Assembly (NCBI GenBank): GCA_039197065.1
Contig: JBCCUL010000041.1
Location: 11,272-75,271 of the forward strand
From: JANQPX01 sp039197065
GTDB taxonomy: Bacteria > Pseudomonadota > Alphaproteobacteria > Geminicoccales > Geminicoccaceae
Reading direction: 5' to 3'
Length of the DNA stretch: 64,000 nt
This document shows, one piece after another, positions 36,415 through 45,892 of the stretch. Position numbers and translations under genes: made by a program. Every line of letters starts with the position of its first letter. The stretch's first letter is position 1. The notes under the pieces are model-generated. The model saw nothing but the letters and a program-made list of their open reading frames with translations, was not told where the DNA came from and searched no databases.

Positions 36415-36776
36415 TGGTACGTTTTGTTTTGATGATCGTCTTCGCGCTTGGCGGGGGCTTATCGCCCGCCATGGCGCAGGGTAACGGGCTCGCGGACAGG
36501 CTGAACGACTATCCGACGGCCGCACGCGCCGACTACGTGTTCGCCTGCATGGCCGCCAACGGTCAGAGTCGCCAGATGTTGGAGCGTTGTTCCTGCTCGA
36601 TCGATGAAATCGCGTCGATCCTGCCCTATGAGGCCTATGTCGAGGCCGAGACGGTGCTGTCGATGCGTCGGGTCGGCGGCGAACGCATGGCTGTCTTCAA
36701 TTCCGCCGTTGCCGCCGAGAACATCGTCGCCGATCTGAAGCGCGCCCAGGCTGAGGCCGAGATCGTCTGTTTCTGA
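36411..36776 (+). CDS. Small cysteine-containing exported protein
   Basis: The 121-residue product overlaps the previous gene by 4 bp. A signal peptide ends at PAMA, leaving ~98 residues. Four cysteines remain: FACMAANG, RCSCSID and the C-terminal VCF, so one or two disulfides or a metal site are possible. The body is predicted helical. I do not recognise a family. Co-translation with the 35746 gene suggests the two proteins work together in the periplasm. Confidence 0.72.
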   Translation: MMVRFVLMIVFALGGGLSPAMAQGNGLADRLNDYPTAARADYVFACMAANGQSRQMLERCSCSIDEIASILPYEAYVEAETVLSMRRVGGERMAVFNSAVAAENIVADLKRAQAEAEIVCF

Positions 36777-36936
36777 CCCATCGGCGGAGAGACGCGCGCG
36801 TCGTTATCCGCCGTTCACCAACATGTCGGATACAAGTTTCTGCAGGCGCCGAGTTTTTCAAACGCTGATCTGATAACAACGCGCTCGAAACGTGGTCAGC
36901 GCCTGCAAGCCGTGAAGAATATCAGCCTTGTGACTT

Positions 36937-37749
36937 TCAGCTTCCCATAGATTTCGAGAGCCTGTTCTCGAAAACATTGCCCTCGGTATCGGTTGCCTTG
37001 ACTAGAAGATCGGGAGCGCCGTTGTCGTCATAGCTGAAACGGAACACCGGGTTCTCCGAGACCGAGATGCCGCCATCCATCGTGAAGAGAAGGTCGTCGC
37101 CCTGCCAGACTTCCATGTGGTCGATGAAGTGGGCGGGAATGAAAAGATGGGTCACCTGATCGCGCTGCAGACCGGAATAGTTCGGATGCCGGATCATGAT
37201 CTGCGCTTCGCGGCGCGGAATGGACATGAGGGGCTCGTCGCCGAACATCCTGAGCTTCATCTGACCTAGGTTCGCCAGCGCCATCTCAGGATCGCGGGAG
37301 GCCGGCGCCGAGCAGCCGCCGGATGCTTTGACGAAGCGGCCCGACATGGAGAGCCCGTTGTCGGACTCGGTCAGAACGCGCACATTCGAATATTGATCGA
37401 CGCGCACGCGCAGTTCGAAATCGATCGGCCCCATCGCCGGTGAGAAATCGAAAACAGCCGCAACAGGCGCCGGGTTCTCGTCGACCACGACGGTGGCCTT
37501 CGTCACCGCCGCCGCTTCATCAATCTGGCGCAAGACGATGGGCACCGTTGCCGCATCGTGCGCGCGAGCCGGCGCGTCGAGCTCGAGAACGGCGATGCCA
37601 TTTTGGATTTCGGTATCGCCGACGATGTCATAACGCATGTCTTCCCAGGTCGCACTGTCGGCGAGGGGATTGACAACCGGTTCTGCGGCAAGAAGCGGGC
37701 CGCCGACAAGCAAAGTCCCAGCGGCGATCAAGGCGAGATGACGTGCCAT
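36937..37749 (-). CDS. Quinoprotein-associated SoxYZ-like carrier
   Basis: ATG 37749, 7 nt after GGAGG, opens a 270-residue protein with a signal peptide (cleaved after LLAA). It is a fusion of SoxY-like and SoxZ-like immunoglobulin folds: the first half ends with KASGGCSAP, whose cysteine matches the carrier cysteine of SoxY, and the second half has PRREAQIMIRHPNYSGLQRD, typical of SoxZ. Such fusions are known as carriers in quinoprotein dehydrogenase clusters. It is divergent from a zinc hydrolase gene of the same system. Its cargo is unknown. Confidence 0.88.
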   Translation of the reverse strand: MARHLALIAAGTLLVGGPLLAAEPVVNPLADSATWEDMRYDIVGDTEIQNGIAVLELDAPARAHDAATVPIVLRQIDEAAAVTKATVVVDENPAPVAAVFDFSPAMGPIDFELRVRVDQYSNVRVLTESDNGLSMSGRFVKASGGCSAPASRDPEMALANLGQMKLRMFGDEPLMSIPRREAQIMIRHPNYSGLQRDQVTHLFIPAHFIDHMEVWQGDDLLFTMDGGISVSENPVFRFSYDDNGAPDLLVKATDTEGNVFENRLSKSMGS

Positions 37750-37892
37750 ATCGCATCCTCCAGAAACGACGATTGCTTGATTTTGGCACAAAATCGCCAG
37801 AAACGTAACATAGACGATCGGATGCATAGCGGTCAGCAGCGGGTTATCTAGTGTTTAAGGAGCAAAATCAGGGCGTTTGAAGGGAGCAATCC
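37750..37892. promoter_or_regulatory. Divergent promoter region, SoxYZ-like / zinc hydrolase
   Basis: A 143-bp gap between two divergent genes of the quinoprotein relay. It should contain both promoters and permits common control. AGGGAG at 37881-37886 is the ribosome site of the right-hand gene. Confidence 0.4.
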
Positions 37893-38936
37893 GTGTTCGA
37901 GGCCGTTATTGCCCTTTGTCTGGATCTGGCCGCGGGTCCGTGTCGCGACCAGCTGCTGCCCGGCTACGAGGCGGCGACGATAGCTGAATGTGACGCTGCG
38001 TTATCGGCACGACCGCCTGCACTGGAGAGCCTGTCGGCCCTAGGCACGCTGAAGACGCCGGTTTGCAAACCCGCTGGCGAACCGCTGGCCGTGGAGGAGG
38101 TCGCTGACGGTGTTTTCGCCTATCGGGGACATGTCGCCGAGCCTGATCGTTCGAACCGGGGCGATGTCTCCAATCTTGGCTTCATCATCGGTGACGACAG
38201 CGTTGCGGTCATTGATACAGGCGGAGCTCGCTGGGTTGGCGAAGCGTTATGGCGGGCCATCAGGGCGCGCACGGCAAAACCGGTCAGCCATGTGATCCTG
38301 ACCCACCTGCATCCGGATCACGTCTTCGGCGCAGGTCCCTTCGCCTTCATGGGCGCGGAGATCGTTGCGCATCAGGGGCTGTCGCGGGCGCTTGCGGATC
38401 GGCAGGCCGGCTATCTCGAAAGTTTCGAAATGCTGATCGGCATCGAAGCGCTCCTGGGCACGACCGTTGCGCCCGTAACCATGGCGATCGATGAGGAGAC
38501 GGTGATCGATCTCGGCAATCGGCCCGTCGCGGTCAAGCCCTGGCCGGTGGCGCACAGCATCGTCGACGTCACGGCATTCGACATGACGAGCAAGACGCTC
38601 TTCGCCGGCGACCTGATCTTTCACCGCCATACACCTGCGCTCGACGGGCGCTTGAAAGGCTGGCAGGCGGCGCTCCTCGAGATCGAGCGTATGGACGTCG
38701 CGCAGATCGTGCCTGGGCATGGCGGACCTGCGCTGCCCTGGCCGGATGGTCTCGCCGACATGAACCGCTATCTGATGACGCTCGAGCAGGATACACGACA
38801 AGCGATCGCCGATGGCGAGCGTCTCGGAGATGCCGTGAACCACATCGCCAGGTCGGAAAAAAGCCTCTGGGCGCTTTTTCACGCCTATAACAAGAGAAAC
38901 GCCACCGTCGCCTTCACGGAACTCGAATGGGAGTAG
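37893..38936 (+). CDS. Quinoprotein relay zinc metallohydrolase (SoxH-related)
   Basis: This 347-residue protein is a metallo-beta-lactamase-fold hydrolase. The zinc motif THLHPDH gives His138, His140, Asp142 and His143; later ligands are in WPVAHSIVD and FAGDLIF (Asp) and VPGHGGP (His). It starts at GTG 37893 after AGGGAG. The N-terminus has cysteines (LCLDLAAGPC, AECDAA, PVCKP), and the short hydrophobic start may be a poor signal sequence. SoxH-related proteins accompany SoxYZ-like carriers in PQQ dehydrogenase loci, and the divergent neighbour is such a carrier. Confidence 0.87.
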   Translation: MFEAVIALCLDLAAGPCRDQLLPGYEAATIAECDAALSARPPALESLSALGTLKTPVCKPAGEPLAVEEVADGVFAYRGHVAEPDRSNRGDVSNLGFIIGDDSVAVIDTGGARWVGEALWRAIRARTAKPVSHVILTHLHPDHVFGAGPFAFMGAEIVAHQGLSRALADRQAGYLESFEMLIGIEALLGTTVAPVTMAIDEETVIDLGNRPVAVKPWPVAHSIVDVTAFDMTSKTLFAGDLIFHRHTPALDGRLKGWQAALLEIERMDVAQIVPGHGGPALPWPDGLADMNRYLMTLEQDTRQAIADGERLGDAVNHIARSEKSLWALFHAYNKRNATVAFTELEWE

Positions 38937-38951
38937 GTCAGGCGATGACCG

Positions 38952-39572
38952 TCATTCGTCCCGGACGACCGCTTGCAGCAGCTGCGCCACACCGTAGATG
39001 CGTTGCTCCAGCAAGACCGGCGTCTCACAAAGATAGATGATCGAGCGCTGACGGTCCGTGTAGACCGTCTGATCCCAGCCAAGTTGCTCCTCCAGCGCGT
39101 CGACGCGGTCGAAATCGGGCTTCTCGGCCTCCATCAGCTCGTCCATTTCCAGGCGCGTGCCGTCGATTTTCTCGGCAAGCGCGATCTGGCCAAGGGAGAA
39201 ACTCCCAATGCCCTCGATGATCTCCGTGCGGCGTTGGGAAAGTCTCTCGAACACCTCGGCGAACACCTGACCTAGGAGGGCCGCGTCGCCCTCGTGAGCC
39301 TCGGCGAAGGCGTCGACAGATGGCTTGGTCTCGTCAAGCTCGATGCGCCTTAGGGCCAGCGTTTCCACCAGCTCGTCGATGTTCTGCTCGATCACATCGT
39401 CTTCCGGGGCAAAATCGGGATCGATGGCGAGCGGCCACATCAGGCCGAGCGAGAGCTTCTCCACCTTTCGCTGCACGCAGGGCCATGTGGGATCGGAATA
39501 ATCCGCTGCCATGGCCGGCGCTGCCATTCCGATCATCATAAGCGCAGTCATCAAAAGCGTCGTGAACGGCAC
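38952..39572 (-). CDS. Helical exported protein of unknown function
   Basis: A GTG at 39572 with AGGAG 7 nt upstream begins a signal peptide (cleaved after PAMA). The mature ~185 residues are predicted almost fully helical with many Glu/Asp, and hold two cysteines (WPCVQRK and YLCETPV). The latter lies in a DRQRSIIYLCETPVLLEQRI segment. I do not recognise the family. It lies between the zinc hydrolase (convergent, 15 bp away) and the formaldehyde dehydrogenase gene (divergent), so it is likely part of the same locus. Confidence 0.75.
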   Translation of the reverse strand: MPFTTLLMTALMMIGMAAPAMAADYSDPTWPCVQRKVEKLSLGLMWPLAIDPDFAPEDDVIEQNIDELVETLALRRIELDETKPSVDAFAEAHEGDAALLGQVFAEVFERLSQRRTEIIEGIGSFSLGQIALAEKIDGTRLEMDELMEAEKPDFDRVDALEEQLGWDQTVYTDRQRSIIYLCETPVLLEQRIYGVAQLLQAVVRDE

Positions 39573-39740
39573 GTTTCATCTCCTGGATTTCGAGTTCGTG
39601 GCCCGCGGAACGGAATGGTCATCACGCCTGATGCATGGGATTCAATACAAACTATAGTCTTAATTGATCAAGCGACATATCGGCTGCCATAATCCTGCAC
39701 AGGTTCGATGGGGAAATGCCCAATAAGGAGGCAGAGCTGC

Positions 39741-40853
<1,113 letters not shown>

Positions 40854-40859
40854 TACCGG

Positions 40860-41714
40860 ATGGAGCTGGTATCGAAACATCAGTGCTTCGGCGGCGAGCA
40901 AGCCGTCTACAAGCATTTTTCCAAGGCGTGCGAATGTGACATGACATTCGCCGTTTATCTGCCGCCTCTGGCGACGACTCGCCCGGTGCCGACCCTTTGG
41001 TATCTCTCGGGCCTGACATGCACCCATGAGAACGTGATGACCAAGGGGGGCTTCCAAGAACATGCGTCGGCCCTCGGGATCGCCCTGGTGTTTCCCGACA
41101 CGTCGCCGCGCGGCGAAGCGGTTAGCGACGACGAGTCCTACGACCTCGGTCAGGGCGCCGGTTTCTACCTGAATGCGCTTCAGGATCCCTGGAAGCCGAA
41201 CTATCGCATGTACGACTACATCGTGAGCGAGCTTCGCGATCTGGTGTCTGAGAACTTCCCGGTCTGCAGCCGTCACGGCATCACCGGACATTCGATGGGC
41301 GGGCATGGCGCGCTGACCATCGCAATGCGCAACAGCCACCTGTTCGAATCGCTGTCGGCCTTTGCACCGATCGCCAATCCGACGCAATCGGATTGGGGAC
41401 GAAAACAGTTGAGCGCCTATCTCGGCGACGACGAGTCCACATGGGCCGAGCACGACGCCACCCTCCTTTTGGAGGAGCATGGCTGGAAGGGCGACATCCT
41501 GATCGATCAGGGGGCGGATGATCAGTTCCTCGAGCTTTTGAAGCCGGAGGCGCTGGCCGGCATGATGGCCAAGCGTCGGCAGGCCGGGATCATGCGCATG
41601 CAGCCGGGCTATGATCATTCCTACTTTTTCGTGAGTTCGTTTGCGCGTGATCACGTCGAGTGGCACGCCGAAAGACTCCACAGCGAGGAGCGCTGGAGTG
41701 GCCGATACCGGTGA
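40860..41714 (+). CDS. fghA: S-formylglutathione hydrolase
   Basis: This 284-residue esterase D-type serine hydrolase splits S-formylglutathione to formate and glutathione. The nucleophile motif is GHSMGGHGAL, and the other triad residues lie in IDQGADDQFL (Asp) and GYDHSYFF (His). The early segment WYLSGLTCTHENVMTKGGFQ is characteristic of the family. It is 6 bp downstream of the dehydrogenase. Together they take formaldehyde to formate; the formate dehydrogenase is not in the window. Confidence 0.95.
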   Translation: MELVSKHQCFGGEQAVYKHFSKACECDMTFAVYLPPLATTRPVPTLWYLSGLTCTHENVMTKGGFQEHASALGIALVFPDTSPRGEAVSDDESYDLGQGAGFYLNALQDPWKPNYRMYDYIVSELRDLVSENFPVCSRHGITGHSMGGHGALTIAMRNSHLFESLSAFAPIANPTQSDWGRKQLSAYLGDDESTWAEHDATLLLEEHGWKGDILIDQGADDQFLELLKPEALAGMMAKRRQAGIMRMQPGYDHSYFFVSSFARDHVEWHAERLHSEERWSGRYR

Positions 41715-41845
41715 TGCGCAAACATGCCAATCGCATCCCCTTACAGTTTAAGGCGTTCGCCGGGGTACGAACGGTTGACGATCGATAGGAACAAGGTTTT
41801 GCTGATAGATCGAGGTTAAGAAACGGCTCGATAAGCCAGCAAAAT

Positions 41846-41876
41846 GGCAATGGTCCCATCGCAAACGCCCATTGCC
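41846..41876. promoter_or_regulatory. Inverted repeat in the xoxF leader
   Basis: GGCAATGG and CCATTGCC are exact reverse complements separated by 15 nt, ending 39 bp before the xoxF start. It lies in the 201-bp gap after fghA, which must hold any xoxF promoter. It could be an operator or a leader-RNA hairpin. Confidence 0.4.
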
Positions 41877-41915
41877 GAAGGTGCGGTCGATAGGCCGCTT
41901 AATAGGGAGAGCAAG

Positions 41916-43718
41916 ATGAAGAAGTCTCTAATTGTTGCCTCAGGGATCGCGCTTTGCGCCGCCGGTTCGGCGGTCGCAAACGACGATCTCATCACCCAGA
42001 TGGAGAACTCAGCGCAATGGGCCATCCAGACCGGTGACTACGAGAATCAGCGCTACAGCGAACTTGATCAGATCAACGCCGGCAATGTCGGTGATCTTCA
42101 GGTTGCGTGGACCTTCTCAACCGGCGTGCTGCGCGGCCATGAAGGTTCGCCGCTGGTGATCGGCGATGTGATGTATGTCCACACGCCGTTCCCCAATATC
42201 GTCTATGCGCTCGATCTCGCCAATGAAGGCAAGATCATCTGGAAGTACGAGCCGAAACAGGATCCGGACGTGATCCCGGTGATGTGCTGTGACACGGTGA
42301 ACCGCGGTGTCGCTTATGCAGAAGGCAAGATCTTCCTGCACCAGGCCGATACCAAGGTGGTCGCGCTCGATGCGAACACGGGTGAGGTCATCTGGGAAGT
42401 CCAGAATGGCGATCCGGCGATCGGCGAGACCAACACCGCAACGGTGCTGCCGATCAAGGACAAGGTCATCGTCGGCATCTCCGGTGGTGAGTTCGGCGTG
42501 CGCGGTTCGGTAACCGCTTACGACATGAGCACCGGCGAGGTCGCCTGGCGCGGCTACTCCATGGGTCCGGACTCCGACACGCTGATGGATCCGGAGCTGA
42601 CCACGCATCTTGGCGAGCCTGTCGGCGTCGACTCGGGCATCAACACCTGGGAAGGCGATCAGTGGAAGATCGGCGGCGGCACCACCTGGGGCTGGTACTC
42701 GGCTGATCTCGAGGAAAACCTCGTCTACTACGGCACCGGCAACCCGTCGACCTGGAACCCGGCTCAGCGTCCCGGCGATAATCGCTGGTCCATGACCGTG
42801 TTCGCTCGCGACATCGACACCGGCATGGCCAAGTGGGTCTACCAGATGACCCCGCATGACGAGTGGGACTATGACGGCGTCAATGAAATGATCCTTTCGG
42901 ATCAGGAAATTGACGGCGAGATGCGCAAGCTTCTCACCCACTTCGACCGCAACGGTCTCGGCTACACGATGGATCGTGTTTCCGGTGAACTTCTCGTCGC
43001 TGAGAAATATGACCCGGTCGTGAACTGGACCACGGGCGTCGACATGGACCCGAGCAGCGACACCTATGGCCGTCCGGCCGTGGTGGCGCAGTACTCAACC
43101 GCGCAGAACGGTGAAGACGTGAACACCACCGGCATCTGCCCGGCGGCGCTCGGAACCAAGGATCAGCAGCCTGCGGCCTACAGCCCGAAGACCGAGCTGT
43201 TCTACGTTCCGACCAACCATGTCTGCATGGACTACGAGCCGTTCCGTGTCAGCTACACCGCAGGTCAGCCCTATGTCGGCGCGACCCTGTCGATGTACCC
43301 GGCGCCGGACAGCCATGGCGGCATGGGCAACTTCATCGCCTGGAACAACCTCACCGGCGAGATCGAGTGGTCGCTGCCTGAGAAGTTCTCGGTCTGGTCG
43401 GGCGCTCTTGCGACTGCCGGCGACATCGTCTTCTACGGCACGCTTGAAGGCCATCTGAAGGCGGTTCATGCGGAAACCGGTGAGGAGCTGTACAGCTTCA
43501 AGACGCCTTCGGGCATCATCGGCAACGTGATGACCTATGAGCATGCCGGCAGGCAGTATGTCGGCATTCTCTCAGGCGTCGGCGGTTGGGCCGGTATCGG
43601 TCTGGCGGCTGGTCTGACCAACCCGAATGACGGTCTCGGCGCCGTGGGCGGCTATGCCGCGCTCAGCGACTACACCGCGCTCGGTGGTCAGCTGACCGTG
43701 TTTGCGCTGCCGAACTAA
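41916..43718 (+). CDS. xoxF: Lanthanide-type PQQ methanol dehydrogenase
   Basis: XoxF (600 residues) oxidises methanol in the periplasm using PQQ and a metal. ATG 41916, preceded by AGGGAGA, starts a signal peptide cut after AVA. The eight-bladed propeller carries the vicinal disulfide Cys124-Cys125, catalytic Asp318, and Asp320 two residues on (DEWDYDGVN). That extra Asp replaces the Ala of calcium-dependent MxaF and marks lanthanide enzymes; Glu192 and Asn276 complete the site. Cytochrome, XoxJ and relay genes follow. It looks like the XoxF5 clade, judged only by resemblance. No mxaF is present in the window. Confidence 0.97.
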   Translation: MKKSLIVASGIALCAAGSAVANDDLITQMENSAQWAIQTGDYENQRYSELDQINAGNVGDLQVAWTFSTGVLRGHEGSPLVIGDVMYVHTPFPNIVYALDLANEGKIIWKYEPKQDPDVIPVMCCDTVNRGVAYAEGKIFLHQADTKVVALDANTGEVIWEVQNGDPAIGETNTATVLPIKDKVIVGISGGEFGVRGSVTAYDMSTGEVAWRGYSMGPDSDTLMDPELTTHLGEPVGVDSGINTWEGDQWKIGGGTTWGWYSADLEENLVYYGTGNPSTWNPAQRPGDNRWSMTVFARDIDTGMAKWVYQMTPHDEWDYDGVNEMILSDQEIDGEMRKLLTHFDRNGLGYTMDRVSGELLVAEKYDPVVNWTTGVDMDPSSDTYGRPAVVAQYSTAQNGEDVNTTGICPAALGTKDQQPAAYSPKTELFYVPTNHVCMDYEPFRVSYTAGQPYVGATLSMYPAPDSHGGMGNFIAWNNLTGEIEWSLPEKFSVWSGALATAGDIVFYGTLEGHLKAVHAETGEELYSFKTPSGIIGNVMTYEHAGRQYVGILSGVGGWAGIGLAAGLTNPNDGLGAVGGYAALSDYTALGGQLTVFALPN

Positions 43719-43744
43719 CCGGGCTGCGCAACGCAAAACCAAGT

Positions 43745-43775
43745 GTTGGCACGGGCATCGCCCGTGCCAACTTTT
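43745..43775 (+). terminator. Intrinsic terminator/attenuator between xoxF and xoxG
   Basis: GTTGGCACGGGC and GCCCGTGCCAAC form a perfect 12-bp stem with a 3-nt ATC loop, followed by TTTT at 43772-43775. It lies 26 bp after xoxF and 23 bp before xoxG, so it probably lets most transcripts stop after xoxF and/or protects the xoxF mRNA 3' end, with some read-through to xoxG. Confidence 0.8.
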
Positions 43776-43797
43776 GCCAGGGAACAGGTGAGCAAAC

Positions 43798-44313
43798 ATG
43801 AAACTTGCAGGGAAGTTCGTTGTCGTCGGCCTCACGGCGCTCATCGCGCAATCGGTCCAAGCGGAAGAGGTGGATAATCTCACCGCGGCCTACAGCGAGG
43901 ATGGCCGTTACTACACCAGCGACGATATCCCGACCTATAACGTCGCGGAGGACGGAACCGTCGACTGGCTGACCTATTCGGGCTTTCGCAGATATCACTC
44001 GGAATGCCATGTCTGTCATGGTCCGGAAGGAGAAGGCTCCACCTATGCGCCGGCCTTGAAGGAATCCGCGATCGACATGGATTATTACGACTTCGTCGAC
44101 ATCGTCGTAAACGGTCGCAAAGACGTGAATGCTTCGGCCAACTCGGTGATGCCGGCTTTCGGTGATAACCGCAATGTCATGTGTTTCCTCGACGACATGT
44201 ACGTCTATCTCAAGGCACGCGGCGCTGACGTGGTTCCGCGGGGACGGCCTGCCAAGAGAGAAGCGAAATCGGATGCGATCCGAGAGACAGAGAATGCCTG
44301 CCTGGACACCTGA
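43798..44313 (+). CDS. xoxG: Cytochrome c electron acceptor of XoxF
   Basis: The 171-residue protein has a signal peptide (cleaved after VQA) and one c-type haem site Cys70-His-Val-Cys73-His74, with the sixth ligand Met probably in NSVMPAFGDN. Size and position after xoxF fit XoxG, the cytochrome cL that takes electrons from the dehydrogenase. GGGAACAGGTG provides a modest ribosome site. Its end overlaps xoxJ by 20 bp. Confidence 0.92.
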   Translation: MKLAGKFVVVGLTALIAQSVQAEEVDNLTAAYSEDGRYYTSDDIPTYNVAEDGTVDWLTYSGFRRYHSECHVCHGPEGEGSTYAPALKESAIDMDYYDFVDIVVNGRKDVNASANSVMPAFGDNRNVMCFLDDMYVYLKARGADVVPRGRPAKREAKSDAIRETENACLDT

Positions 44314-45157
44314 TAAACTTCGCTCACTCGGTCTTCTGTCCGTCCTGCTGTCCTGTCTTGGGATGGCAGGCCTGGCGGGGAAGGCTGATGCGCAGACCTC
44401 CGATCTGGTCTCCGCCAACGCGCTTCGCGTCTGCGCGGATCCTGCCAATCATCCGATGTCGTCGAAAGACGAAGACGGGTTCGAAAACCGGCTTGCCGAA
44501 CTCATCGGCGAAAAGCTTGAGCTGCCGGTGCAGTATACATGGTTTCCCATGGCCACCGGCTTCATCCGCAACACGCTGCGGGTGAAGAAATGCGACCTGA
44601 TCATCGGCTACGCTCAGGGCCACGAACTCGTCTTGAACACGAACCACTATCTGACGTCGGTCTATGCCCTGATCGTTCCGAAGGATGGTAACTTGGCCGA
44701 CGTCGAAACGCTGTCCGATCCGGTCTTGTCCGATCGGCGCATCGGCATCATCGCCGGAACGCCGCCTGCAGCGCATATGGCTCGACACGGCCTTGTTGCA
44801 AAGGCGAAGCCTTATCATCTCGTGGTCGATCGGCGCCATGACAGCCCGGCCGCCGAGATGCTCAGCGACCTCGCGGCAGGCGAGATCGACGCAGCCGTCC
44901 TTTGGGGACCGCTGGGCGGACCGCTCGTCAAGCAGGACTATCCGGACCTGGAGGTCATTCCTCTGGTCAAGGAAGAGCTGCCGCCGCGACTGTTCTATCG
45001 CATCACCATGGGCGTGCGGCAGGGTGAGAAGGTCTGGCAGCGCCAGCTGAATTCGCTGATCCGCCGCAATCAGGACGAGATCAATCAGATACTGGCCGAC
45101 GCCGGCGTTCCCTTGATCTCCGATTTGGGCACGGAGGTGCTGGACCTCGACAATTGA
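44294..45157 (+). CDS. xoxJ: XoxJ, periplasmic binding protein-like
   Basis: The frame is open upstream, but ATG 44294, inside the end of xoxG, gives a signal peptide (cleaved after ADA) and 287 residues. The mature part resembles bacterial extracellular solute-binding proteins (family 3): LRVCADPANHPMS at the start, CDLIIGYAQG, and the hinge VLWGPLGGPL. XoxJ is always near xoxF and xoxG and is thought to help activate or mature the dehydrogenase rather than transport a solute. It overlaps the next gene by 4 bp. Confidence 0.9.
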   Translation: MPAWTPDKLRSLGLLSVLLSCLGMAGLAGKADAQTSDLVSANALRVCADPANHPMSSKDEDGFENRLAELIGEKLELPVQYTWFPMATGFIRNTLRVKKCDLIIGYAQGHELVLNTNHYLTSVYALIVPKDGNLADVETLSDPVLSDRRIGIIAGTPPAAHMARHGLVAKAKPYHLVVDRRHDSPAAEMLSDLAAGEIDAAVLWGPLGGPLVKQDYPDLEVIPLVKEELPPRLFYRITMGVRQGEKVWQRQLNSLIRRNQDEINQILADAGVPLISDLGTEVLDLDN

Positions 45158-45720
45158 GGTCGATCTTGGCCGCCATAGCCTCGGTCCTTCTGGCGCCGCC
45201 ATGGCTTGCCTTGGCGGAGGAGCCCGTGCCCGAGCCGGACGGCTACCGGATGGAGCCTTACCGCGCCCCGGTGCCGGCGACGCTTTCAGGGGGAACGGTG
45301 GTTGGCCCCGAAGAGGCGGAGACGCTCTGGCAAGAAGGCGATGTCGCCTTCATCGACGTCATGCCGCAAGCACCAAAGCCCGCCAATCTGCCCGAAGGAA
45401 CGGTCTGGCGGGATAAGCCGAGACAATCGATCCCCGGCGCGATCTGGCTGCCTAATGTCGGCTATGGCGAGATCGCCGATGTTACGGCAGCCTATTTCCG
45501 ACAGGGGCTCGACAAGGCCACCGGTGGTGATCCGTCCCATGCGGTGCTGTTCTTCTGCCTCGAAGACTGCTGGATGAGCTGGAACGCCGCAAAGCGAGCC
45601 ATCGAGTGGGGCTATACGGACGTCTACTGGCTGCCCGAAGGGACAGACGGATGGCGCCTTTGGGATCTTCCGCTCGAGATCGTCCAGCCAGAAGAGCCTC
45701 AGCCCCAGACCGGTAGCTGA
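45154..45720 (+). CDS. PQQ-associated CxxxCW rhodanese-like protein
   Basis: The 188-residue protein has a signal peptide (cleaved after ALA) and a rhodanese-like domain. In place of the single catalytic cysteine it has FCLEDCWMSWNAAKR, with Cys135, Cys139 and Trp140, the signature of the PQQ-dependent catabolism-associated CXXCW family. TTG 45154 overlaps the xoxJ stop (TTGA). It likely performs thiol or sulfur chemistry in the periplasm with the SoxYZ-like carrier; that link is inference from shared gene neighbourhoods. Confidence 0.88.
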   Translation: MRSILAAIASVLLAPPWLALAEEPVPEPDGYRMEPYRAPVPATLSGGTVVGPEEAETLWQEGDVAFIDVMPQAPKPANLPEGTVWRDKPRQSIPGAIWLPNVGYGEIADVTAAYFRQGLDKATGGDPSHAVLFFCLEDCWMSWNAAKRAIEWGYTDVYWLPEGTDGWRLWDLPLEIVQPEEPQPQTGS

Positions 45721-45892
45721 CTTCCGCCGGAACCGGGCTTAATCACAACCCGCTCTTAGAAAATAAGAATCGTCTCTGACGACGAGCCAGTTAAGCTGTA
45801 ACGGCGATGGGAAAACAAAGCGGTGGTAGGCTTCTATCGGGTTGTCTGATATCGACATGCCGATCACCTCAAAGGTTGCTTGGGGAGGAAAC

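Noticed and set aside
43798..44313. xoxG product as the small mxaI subunit
   Set aside because: It has a CxxCH haem motif and is too long; it is a cytochrome c.
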